27,512 bases of DNA from a virus. The position numbers were made by a program, and so were the translations under genes. Under the pieces are notes generated by a model, which saw only the letters and a program-made list of their open reading frames with translations, did no database searches and was not told the origin of the DNA. This document shows positions 1 to 6,228 of the stretch, piece by piece. The stretch is from the IMG/VR virus record IMGVR_UViG_3300044729_003954, positions 1 through 27,512 of that record; one strand, written 5' to 3'. Position 1 is the stretch's first letter. Every line of letters begins with the position of its first letter.

Positions 1-19
1 GTCTGAAAGGACGAATCTT

Positions 20-376
20 ATGAATTATGCCGAAAGTTTTCAAGAATTTAGTAGTCGATTATCAACAACGGATTTAATGGTTTACGGCGGAGCCGCTTTA
101 GTATTATTTGTATTGTTCAAGGATAAACTAACTCCATTAAAAGATCTAATAATTAATACTTACAATAGTGTTATGAATAAGGTAAAAAACGACACTGTAG
201 CATCTACACCTGTAACTACAGTTAAAACTAATGACAATGATTTTCTCAAACTAATCAGTAGTTGGAAAAATACTAGAGATTTAGCAGAAAAAATGAGATG
301 TCCAAAAGCTGTCGAAGTTTTAGACAGCGCATTTCCACATCTTAGTCCCAACACATGCGGCCAGGAGACAAAATGA
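20..376 (+). CDS. Small membrane-anchored protein of unknown function
   Basis: A 118-residue protein that I do not recognise as a family. One hydrophobic segment (about residues 19-33, LMVYGGAALVLFVLF) is followed by a basic, Lys-rich stretch, which suggests one N-terminal transmembrane helix. The polar remainder contains two Cys (about 93 and 113). An AGGA at bases 8-11 lies about 8 nt before the ATG and supports this start. Its stop overlaps the next start as ATGA, and the next gene also encodes a singly anchored protein, so the two may be co-translated partners. A holin-like or virion membrane role is possible from size and topology, but nothing in the sequence proves it. Confidence 0.7.
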   Translation: MNYAESFQEFSSRLSTTDLMVYGGAALVLFVLFKDKLTPLKDLIINTYNSVMNKVKNDTVASTPVTTVKTNDNDFLKLISSWKNTRDLAEKMRCPKAVEVLDSAFPHLSPNTCGQETK

Positions 377-873
377 ATATTAAAAATACTAATATAATAG
401 TTCTAATTATTGGAGGACTATTATTAACATATGGACTACTTGGACCAGTTATTAAAAATAATCTATCCACCAATCTAGTAAATAATGTTCCATCGGTACT
501 AGCTCCGTTGGATCCGTCATTAAAAGATAACTGTGAAAAAGTAACTGCAATTTTAAAATCTGGAAGTTCTGATCGATCAGTTGATGGTGTGAAATTAAGT
601 GGATTATTCTCTGACTTGGCAAGACTAATAGAACTAGATGGTGAAAATGAAATAATTAAAAATACCGATGAAATTAGAGAAGCTAATAAAATAGCTGGAG
701 CTTTTTATAATTTGGATCTTAAAGGCAAATATCCTGATCTAACACAGGCGGCTACTTATGTTGTTGTGCAGCATATCGGGGATGATAATATTGCTTTGGA
801 TCCTGAACTTAGAAAAAAAGCTGTTGAAGCTTTTAATGGTTTAGCATGGGCTTTTTATGAGGGTAGTAAATAA
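373..873 (+). CDS. Small membrane-anchored protein of unknown function
   Basis: A 166-residue protein when started at 373. A longer reading from 355 is possible, but the ATG at 373 has AGGAG just upstream (363-367) and forms an ATGA overlap with the preceding stop, so I prefer it. The N-terminus (NIIVLIIGGLLLTYGLLGPV) is one strong transmembrane helix. The rest is soluble and probably helical, with a polar, acid-rich middle. No known motif was recognised. It ends in TAATG with the cysteine protease gene, so genes 20-1802 look like one translationally coupled group of two anchored proteins and a protease. Confidence 0.75.
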   Translation: MNIKNTNIIVLIIGGLLLTYGLLGPVIKNNLSTNLVNNVPSVLAPLDPSLKDNCEKVTAILKSGSSDRSVDGVKLSGLFSDLARLIELDGENEIIKNTDEIREANKIAGAFYNLDLKGKYPDLTQAATYVVVQHIGDDNIALDPELRKKAVEAFNGLAWAFYEGSK

Positions 874-1802
874 TGGCAAGACTATCTCCTGAACAATTAC
901 TAAAACTATACAAAGATGGATTTCAGGGATGTCTTTGGGAAGAGCATATATTTGAAAATTTATTAGAAAATTCTAAGTATGGTTATTTTGGAGACGGAGC
1001 CAAAAAAATTGTTGGAACCGGTAAAGGTAAACTATCTACTCCATACAAAAGTGTTTTGAAGTTTGATAAGAATCCGTACAATGAGCGCCAGGTTACAGGG
1101 GACTGTGTAAGTCACTCTACTAGAAATGCTGTAGACGTATCTCGTGCTGTAGAAATAGATATAGACAAACATAAAGAAAGTTGGATAGCAAGAGGCGCTA
1201 CCGAAGCAATATACGGAGCAAGAGGTCATGGCGGACAAGGAATGAGTTGTTCTAGAGCAGCACAATTTGTCAGCCAATATGGTGGTGTCTTAGTTAGAAA
1301 AAATTACCCTGGTGTTGTTGATCTTAGTAAATATCAAGGTATGTTAGGTGCCGGATGGGGTGGTCGTAGCTTACCAGACAAAGTTATAGATCTTGCAAAT
1401 GATCATCAAGTTAAAACTGTAAGTTTGGTTAGAACAGTAGAAGAAGCACGAGATGCTCTTGCTAACGGTTATGGAATTAGTGTTTGTAGTAGTTATGGTT
1501 TTAGTAGTCGAAGAGACAGTAAAGGATTTGCTAAACCACAAGGCTCTTGGGCTCATGCTATGGCATGGATTGCTTGTGATGATACCGGTAGTGAACCAGC
1601 TTTTTTGGTTCAGAATAGTTGGGGCAAATGGAACGATGGTGGTCATCCATCATGGGGCCCGATACCTGACGGATCATTTTTAATAAAAGCAGATGTTGCT
1701 GCCGGTATGTTAAAAGGCAACGCAGCATACGCTTTTAGTGACTTTGATGGATTTCCATTACAAAAATTACCAGACTATGGTTTTGATTATTTATCTTCAT
1801 AA
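873..1802 (+). CDS. Papain-like cysteine protease (C1A fold)
   Basis: A 309-residue protein with the signature of papain-family peptidases. The oxyanion Gln73 precedes Cys78 in RQVTGDCVSHS, the His is H228 in GSWAHAMAWIA, and the Asn is N248 in FLVQNSWGKWN followed by a Gly-rich loop. Order and spacing match the C1A catalytic triad, so activity is likely. There is no signal peptide and no obvious propeptide; about 70 residues precede the oxyanion Gln. The start overlaps the previous stop by one base (TAATG). Substrate is unknown. The position beside membrane proteins and before surface-protein genes suggests processing of virion or envelope proteins, but host-targeted or lysis roles are equally open. 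Phage maturation proteases are usually serine-type, so a papain-like enzyme here is unusual. Confidence 0.85.
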   Translation: MARLSPEQLLKLYKDGFQGCLWEEHIFENLLENSKYGYFGDGAKKIVGTGKGKLSTPYKSVLKFDKNPYNERQVTGDCVSHSTRNAVDVSRAVEIDIDKHKESWIARGATEAIYGARGHGGQGMSCSRAAQFVSQYGGVLVRKNYPGVVDLSKYQGMLGAGWGGRSLPDKVIDLANDHQVKTVSLVRTVEEARDALANGYGISVCSSYGFSSRRDSKGFAKPQGSWAHAMAWIACDDTGSEPAFLVQNSWGKWNDGGHPSWGPIPDGSFLIKADVAAGMLKGNAAYAFSDFDGFPLQKLPDYGFDYLSS

Positions 1803-1822
1803 ATATATAATATGAGTTTATT

Positions 1823-2113
1823 ATGAATTTACCAAGACTAATAAGTATAAGTGGACTACCATTTAGTTTACCTCCATTACCAGAGTACCAAGTATGGGCT
1901 ATTAATCAAGACACTAGTCCTCCATCTTTAGTTATAGTAGAATTTCCGTATTCAAAACCCGTTGACACCGTTCCCTCCATCAATACTTTTAATCTGTTAA
2001 ACACCACACTAGAACAAACTTCTACATTACTCAATATTCAATTACAAACATTGGATAGTAGACTAACTACTATAGAAGGACAATTAAGCAATATTCCTTT
2101 AGCATCATCATGA
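1823..2113 (+). CDS. Short protein with C-terminal coiled coil, possible virion component
   Basis: A 96-residue protein of unknown family. The N-terminal half is Pro-rich (LPFSLPPLPEYQVW) with beta-like stretches. The C-terminal 40 residues (from about NTFNLLNTTLEQTSTLLNIQ) have regular Leu/Ile spacing typical of a short trimeric or dimeric coiled coil. An ATG at 1812 stops after four codons, so 1823 is the usable start. The stop overlaps the start of the Thr/Pro-rich lectin-fold gene as ATGA. Coupling to that gene and the coiled coil fit a small fibre, adaptor or trimerisation protein, but this is inferred from context only. Confidence 0.65.
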   Translation: MNLPRLISISGLPFSLPPLPEYQVWAINQDTSPPSLVIVEFPYSKPVDTVPSINTFNLLNTTLEQTSTLLNIQLQTLDSRLTTIEGQLSNIPLASS

Positions 2114-3525
2114 AAAATATTGTTAATATTAAATGTTGTCCTATCATACCTTCCCCCACGCCGACGATCACGCCGAGTATAACTCCGACAAATACCGCAA
2201 CACCAACTATTACACCGACAACGTCGGTTACGCCATCGGTATCTCCAACAAACACTGTTACTCCAACAGCAACGCCAACGGTGTCTCCATCTAACACAGT
2301 TACTCCAACAGTGTCTCCGTCCAATACTGCAACGCCAACAGTTACTCCGAGTAATACTGGAACACCAACAGTTACTCCGAGTAATACTGCAACACCAACA
2401 GTTACTCCGAGTAATACCGCAACACCAACTGTTACTACATCAAACACAGCAACACCAACAGTTACAGCAACACCAACTGTTACTACATCAAACACAGTAA
2501 CACCAACAGTTACGCCGACAGCTACCAAGACTAATACTCCTACTCCAACAAATAGCGTTACTCCAACAAATACAGCAACCTCAACTATTACACCTACCAA
2601 AACTATTACGCCAACTCCTACGCCAACACTTCCACCTTTCCCAATAGGAGCTGATAGCGCTAATTTTAATAGTTGTGCTAATTGGAACAGTACAACGTTC
2701 GGTAATGTTACAACCGTTGGAACTAATGGCGGACCATCTGCTTATGGAACATATGATCAGACTGGAAATGCTTGGGAATGGAACGAAGCTATTATAGGCT
2801 CGGATCGTGGAATTCGTGGCGGCAGCTTTTTCAGCATCGCGTTCTACTCGTCAAGATCCTTCAGGAACTCATATGACCCATCGTACGAGGATGGCAGTAA
2901 CAGTTTTCGTCTCGCAAGCTCCCTTAACCCTTTAAGCCTTCCTTACTTTGTAAATATAGGGGATATTAATAATAGTAATGACTCTTTTACTGGCTATGGA
3001 AGTGTGAGTTACGTTTATAGTATCGGTCAATACCCTGTTACTAATTGTGAATATGTTGAATTCTTAAATGCTGTAGCAAGTACTGACACTTATAATTTAT
3101 ATAATACCAGTATGGATAGTTATAATGGAGGCAATATAACCCGATCTGGCTCTAGCGGAAGCTACACCTACTCTGTGAAAACCAACATGGGGAACAAACC
3201 CGTAGTTTATGTTAGCTGGTTTGACTGTGCACGGTATTGTAACTGGTTACACAATAATAAGCCTTCTGGAAGTCAAGATAATACTACCACCGAAACCGGA
3301 TCGTATACTCTAAATGGGGCAACATCTGGAGTTGGTATTACTCGTAATATTAATGCTACTTATTATATTCCTAGTGAAAATGAATGGTATAAAGCAGCTT
3401 ATTACAAAGGCCGTGGTACTAACGCAGGATATTGGACTTATGCTACTCAAAGTGATACCATAACATGTGTTACCGCTGACGCTAATGGTAATGGGCCAAT
3501 AAATAGTAACTATAGTTGTTCTTAA
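2110..3525 (+). CDS. Thr/Pro-rich stalk protein with circularly permuted FGE/C-type-lectin-fold domain
   Basis: A 471-residue protein. Residues about 14-175 are a mucin-like Thr/Pro/Ser stalk built partly from 10-residue repeats (VTPSNTATPT type). Residues about 178-460 match the SUMF1/FGE-sulfatase fold, but the halves are exchanged. The family's C-terminal part (GTYDQTGNAWEW 213-224, RGGS 236-239, FRLAS 266-270) comes first. The family's N-terminal part (VYSIGQYPVTNCEYVEFLNAV, WFDCARYCNWLHNN, IPSENEWYKAAYY, GYWTYATQSD) comes second. Ungapped comparison with human FGE's RGGS-x2-C-x4-C puts Ser at both Cys positions (242 and 247), so it is probably a binding domain, not an enzyme. Likely a surface fibre or decoration protein. 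Codons 238-273 are GC-rich and variable-region-like. No signal peptide. Confidence 0.8.
   Translation: MKNIVNIKCCPIIPSPTPTITPSITPTNTATPTITPTTSVTPSVSPTNTVTPTATPTVSPSNTVTPTVSPSNTATPTVTPSNTGTPTVTPSNTATPTVTPSNTATPTVTTSNTATPTVTATPTVTTSNTVTPTVTPTATKTNTPTPTNSVTPTNTATSTITPTKTITPTPTPTLPPFPIGADSANFNSCANWNSTTFGNVTTVGTNGGPSAYGTYDQTGNAWEWNEAIIGSDRGIRGGSFFSIAFYSSRSFRNSYDPSYEDGSNSFRLASSLNPLSLPYFVNIGDINNSNDSFTGYGSVSYVYSIGQYPVTNCEYVEFLNAVASTDTYNLYNTSMDSYNGGNITRSGSSGSYTYSVKTNMGNKPVVYVSWFDCARYCNWLHNNKPSGSQDNTTTETGSYTLNGATSGVGITRNINATYYIPSENEWYKAAYYKGRGTNAGYWTYATQSDTITCVTADANGNGPINSNYSCS
2281..2508 (+). repeat. 30-bp tandem minisatellite encoding the VTPSNTATPT stalk
   Basis: Seven full 30-bp units lie at 2281, 2311, 2341, 2371, 2401, 2431 and 2479. 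One shortened 18-bp unit sits at 2461-2478. A typical unit reads gttactccgagtaatactgc followed by aacaccaaca and encodes one 10-residue stalk repeat. Units 2341-2430 are nearly identical and the outer ones have drifted, as expected for growth by slippage or unequal recombination. Less regular Thr/Pro coding flanks it on both sides. The number of units probably sets stalk length. Confidence 0.9.
2812..2945 (+). other. GC-rich segment resembling a diversity-generating-retroelement variable region
   Basis: Inside the lectin-fold gene, 2821-2940 is about 48% G+C by hand count (58 of 120), while 2941-3000 is about 28%. It encodes RGGSFFSIAFYSSRSFRNSY and then DPSYEDG and NSFRLASS. Between the fixed RGGS and FRLAS anchors many codons are NNC or NNT (ttt, ttc, agc, atc, ttc, tac, tcc, ttc, aac, tat, tac), as if AAC/AAT codons had been diversified at adenines. 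A CTTAA-CCCT-TTAAG hairpin (2923-2936) follows, where some retroelement targets carry a recognition hairpin, though 5 bp is short. No template copy or reverse transcriptase was seen in the window. Confidence 0.4.
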
Positions 3526-3546
3526 ATATTTTAGTAACCTAACCTT

Positions 3547-3558
3547 TGGTGTATATTA
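3547..3558 (+). promoter_or_regulatory. Candidate promoter motif TGGTGTATATTA (copy 1)
   Basis: This 12-mer lies in the 55-bp gap before the small gene at 3581. The identical 12-mer occurs at 18014-18025, in the only other non-coding gap of comparable size before a gene block (upstream of phoH). Both copies are followed within about 20-40 bp by an AT-rich stretch, a purine-rich ribosome binding site and a start codon. Sharing a 12-mer between two of the three longest gaps suggests a phage promoter element. It matches neither a classical -35/-10 pair nor the T4 late TATAAATA box exactly. Confidence 0.35.
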
Positions 3559-3580
3559 CTACATAATAAGGAATTATTTT

Positions 3581-3766
3581 ATGAATTTTTTCGATAAGTT
3601 AGCATTAAATAGACTAATTAGTATAATACTTAATTTTATACTAAATATAGCAAAACTAATAATACCTAAACAAAAAGATAAATTGGATGATATAAATCCT
3701 TTTCCTCCTATTCCAAAACCACTATTAAAACGTAAAAAATTATTTCCAAGAGATAAAAATGAATAA
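3581..3766 (+). CDS. Small hypothetical protein with hydrophobic N-terminus
   Basis: A 61-residue protein. Residues 1-30 are hydrophobic and probably helical (LISIILNFILNIAKLIIP), and the rest is Lys/Pro-rich (PFPPIPKPLLKRKK). A ribosome binding site (AAGGA at 3568-3572) supports the start. It is the first gene after a 55-bp gap holding a candidate promoter motif. It overlaps the next gene by 8 bp. A membrane-associated cationic peptide is the simplest reading. Family unknown. Confidence 0.6.
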   Translation: MNFFDKLALNRLISIILNFILNIAKLIIPKQKDKLDDINPFPPIPKPLLKRKKLFPRDKNE

Positions 3767-3989
3767 ATTAATATTACCAATTTTATTCGTATCATTATTT
3801 TTTACTTCGATAAAATATAACGGATCATCAACAGCTCCTGTTATTTTATCCGGAGCTATAGTTAAACATATAGGTAATGAACCAATTAAAAAATACAAAA
3901 GAAAAGAGTGTCCAGTTTGTAAAGGAAGTGGAAAATATTTGAGTGGAGACGGAATAAAAATGGTTGATTGTGGATATTGTTTACCTTAA
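3759..3989 (+). CDS. Small exported protein with a DnaJ-type half zinc motif
   Basis: A 76-residue protein. Residues 1-17 (MNKLILPILFVSLFFTS) look like a signal peptide or membrane anchor. The C-terminus carries CPVCKGSGKYL, a 9-residue spacer, then CGYC. This is the CxxCxGxG-plus-CxxC pattern of one zinc centre in the DnaJ Cys-rich domain, the minimum needed to bind one zinc by four Cys. An exported four-Cys zinc motif is odd, because such motifs usually act in the cytoplasm; if the N-terminus is an anchor and not cleaved, the motif could face inward. It overlaps 3581-3766 by 8 bp. Function unknown. Confidence 0.7.
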   Translation: MNKLILPILFVSLFFTSIKYNGSSTAPVILSGAIVKHIGNEPIKKYKRKECPVCKGSGKYLSGDGIKMVDCGYCLP

Positions 3990-4004
3990 TAGAAAGACAA
4001 AAAT

Positions 4005-4394
4005 ATGCAAGTAGATCCTAATCTGGAACGTATTGCTCAAAAGATTATAGACAAAGCAAACATTAAAAATAATAACTATGGTTTTGATCCTATAACAATA
4101 ATTATAGTAATCGGTGTTATATTAAGTCTTATAAGAGTAATTCAAGAATGTAGAAGCAAAAGACGTAAGAATGATAAAATGAGCGAAGCTTTAGACTTAA
4201 GACACACTATAGTTAATTTAACTATTAAAGATAGCTGGTTAAATAATTATAGACTAAACAAAATATTAAAACAACACTTGAGCAAAAAACAATATCAACA
4301 ATACGGAGTTAGTCTAAAAAATGCCATCATGGAAGTTGGTAAGAATCTCGATGATAACGAATCCTTAACACTTCTGGAGGCCACCAATGTTTAA
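4005..4394 (+). CDS. Hypothetical protein with one central transmembrane helix
   Basis: A 129-residue protein with a polar N-terminal 28 residues, one strong transmembrane helix (about 29-46, DPITIIIVIGVILSLIRVI), a basic stop-transfer patch (CRSKRRKNDK), and a helical C-terminal domain of about 70 residues. The positive patch after the helix predicts that the large C-terminal part is cytoplasmic. Its end overlaps the GlsB-like gene by 8 bp, with that gene's GGAGG lying inside this one, so the two are translationally coupled. No family recognised. Confidence 0.7.
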   Translation: MQVDPNLERIAQKIIDKANIKNNNYGFDPITIIIVIGVILSLIRVIQECRSKRRKNDKMSEALDLRHTIVNLTIKDSWLNNYRLNKILKQHLSKKQYQQYGVSLKNAIMEVGKNLDDNESLTLLEATNV

Positions 4395-4635
4395 TCTGCT
4401 TATATGGATAGTTTATGGTTTATTTGTTGGTTCTTTAGCAAAAGCTATAGTTCCTATTAATTTACGATTAGGTTTTTTTCAAACCGTTGCTCTTGGTGTT
4501 GCTGGCTCGTATATGGGAGGCGCAATACTTTATATTTTAGGAACATATGATAGTTTGAGTCCATCAGGAATATTTATGGGCGTGGCTGGTGGCATATTAA
4601 GCCTTATATTATATAATAAATTTGTTAATAAATAA
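4387..4635 (+). CDS. GlsB/YeaQ/YmgE-like (transglycosylase-associated) small membrane protein
   Basis: An 82-residue, almost entirely hydrophobic protein with three predicted helices. It shows the family pattern: an aromatic N-terminal helix with small residues (LFVGSLAKAIVP), a Gly-rich second helix (TVALGVAGSYMGGAI) and a third (GIFMGVAGGILSLILYNKF). This matches the length and layout of the Transgly_assoc/YeaQ family, inner-membrane proteins induced by stress in bacteria whose biochemical role is unsettled. A strong GGAGG lies about 6 nt before the ATG. A phage copy could modify the host membrane during infection or assist lysis; that is inference. Confidence 0.7.
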   Translation: MFNLLIWIVYGLFVGSLAKAIVPINLRLGFFQTVALGVAGSYMGGAILYILGTYDSLSPSGIFMGVAGGILSLILYNKFVNK

Positions 4636-4650
4636 AAATCGGGATAATCA

Positions 4651-6228
4651 ATGAGTGTTCCAGAATATTCTGTATTAGGAAATTGTAATAGTGCAAACTA
4701 TGATAGTACGGCTTTATGGCCATCAACCATAGATAATAATGGTAATATTACAAGCGTGGGTGGAAACGGCAAATCTAGTTTTTATGGCACATTCGATCAA
4801 AATGGCAATGTATGGGAAATTATAGATTATCAAATACCATCATCGCAAAGCATATTATATTACGGCGGTTCTTATAATTCAAGATTAGTAGATCTAATAA
4901 GTATCGATGGTTTCACTATAGATATAAGAAACACAGGACCAGGATTCGGATTTAGAGTTTGTGCAAATTCTGGTATCTCAGATAGTAACTTTGTAGCAGT
5001 ATCTGGTTCTAATATTGGAGATACAAATAGAAATCATTATGGAGATAATCTTGGAGAAGTTAATTATGAATATAAAATATCTAAATTTACTATAACAAAT
5101 GAAGAATATGTCTTATTTTTAAATAATGTGGCAAGAGTTCCTGCTTTAAATAATGCTTTGGCGGTACCAGCTAATAGTATATGGCCATATATAGGTTCTA
5201 TGACCACAAATATTCGAGGTGGTATAGTAGTAACAGGTACTAATCCTATAGTATATACTGTTAAAGATAATATGGCTAAAAAACCAGTTAATTTTGTTAA
5301 CTGGTATAGCGCGGCTAGATATATTAATTGGTTAAGTAATAGCAAGCCTAACAGCGGTGGCCTAGCAGTAAATTCGACAGAAACAGGGGTATATTCTCTT
5401 AATTTCACTAATCCTCTTGTTAAACCAACAGCCTCAAATAAAACATATTATTGGATTCCTGATCGTGATGAGTGGGTAAAAGCAGCCTATTATGATCCGA
5501 CAAAAAATGGAACAGGCGGATATTGGCTATACGCTACACAAAGCGACACAGAACCATACTCTATAACAGTTAATGTTAATAATGGAATAGCAAACAATAC
5601 TTTTGGTAGTCCTGGAGCATGTCTTAGCCCAACACCCACACCAAGTATAACAAGTAGTCCAACGCCCACTCCTTCAACAACCCCATCCTTAACTCCATCT
5701 TGTACACCAACATTAACCACAACAACAACTCTTACAGCAAGCGCTACCCCAACACCCACACTCACGCCTTCTGTTACAAATACTCAAACTCCGACTCAAA
5801 CAAAAACATCAACTCCTACTCGTACACCTACAAAAACACCCACTAGAACGGTTACTAGAACTCAAACACCAACGCCAACAGTAAGCTTTACATCCTCTCA
5901 CACGCCAACACCAACACCAACATATACTCCAACTCCTACTTCTACTAAAGCTCTATGTGATACATTTAAAATTGGACAACTACAATATAATCCTAATATT
6001 TATAGTAATGATGACATCAAAGTATTATATAAGGGTTTTATTTTAGAAGGACGTATCAATGATAAAATTATGTTAGTAAAAGAAATGCCGAATGTATCAC
6101 AAACTCCTACTCCATCAGTAACAAAAACCTCCACCCCAACACCCACCGTCACATTAACACCTACAATAACCCCAACATCTACCACCACATTAACACCAAC
6201 AATTACCCAAACACCAACTAACCAGTAA
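4651..6228 (+). CDS. Permuted FGE/C-type-lectin-fold protein with C-terminal Thr/Pro-rich mucin-like stalks
   Basis: A 525-residue paralogue of the 2110-3525 product with reversed architecture. The permuted SUMF1/FGE-like domain is N-terminal (about 1-322): first YGTFDQNGNVWE (45-56), YYGGSYNS and GFGFRVCA (98-105), then YKISKFTITNEEYVLFLNNV, NWYSAARYINWLSN, YWIPDRDEWVKAAYY and YWLYATQSD. A Thr/Pro-rich stalk (326-433), a roughly 50-residue globular island (434-483, with FKIGQLQYNP and a YKGF hairpin-like stretch) and a second Thr/Pro stretch (484-525) follow. Catalytic FGE cysteines are absent after GGS, so binding is more likely than catalysis. Its counterpart of the variable segment is AT-rich like the rest of the gene. 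The stop overlaps the first glycosyltransferase start (TAATG), linking this probable surface protein to the glycan cassette. Confidence 0.8.
   Translation: MSVPEYSVLGNCNSANYDSTALWPSTIDNNGNITSVGGNGKSSFYGTFDQNGNVWEIIDYQIPSSQSILYYGGSYNSRLVDLISIDGFTIDIRNTGPGFGFRVCANSGISDSNFVAVSGSNIGDTNRNHYGDNLGEVNYEYKISKFTITNEEYVLFLNNVARVPALNNALAVPANSIWPYIGSMTTNIRGGIVVTGTNPIVYTVKDNMAKKPVNFVNWYSAARYINWLSNSKPNSGGLAVNSTETGVYSLNFTNPLVKPTASNKTYYWIPDRDEWVKAAYYDPTKNGTGGYWLYATQSDTEPYSITVNVNNGIANNTFGSPGACLSPTPTPSITSSPTPTPSTTPSLTPSCTPTLTTTTTLTASATPTPTLTPSVTNTQTPTQTKTSTPTRTPTKTPTRTVTRTQTPTPTVSFTSSHTPTPTPTYTPTPTSTKALCDTFKIGQLQYNPNIYSNDDIKVLYKGFILEGRINDKIMLVKEMPNVSQTPTPSVTKTSTPTPTVTLTPTITPTSTTTLTPTITQTPTNQ

Noticed and set aside
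2070-2600. Long antisense open frame with VGVTVGV repeats
   Set aside because: It is the mirror image of the Thr/Pro-coding minisatellite on the + strand. The repeat keeps several frames open; no ribosome binding site or domain is seen.
5490-5765. Antisense open frame opposite the second Thr/Pro stalk
   Set aside because: Same cause: low-complexity coding on the + strand leaves the reverse frame free of stops.
2110-6228. The two SUMF1-fold proteins as true formylglycine-generating enzymes
   Set aside because: The catalytic cysteines expected after RGGS are missing in both, and the proteins carry long stalks typical of surface proteins.
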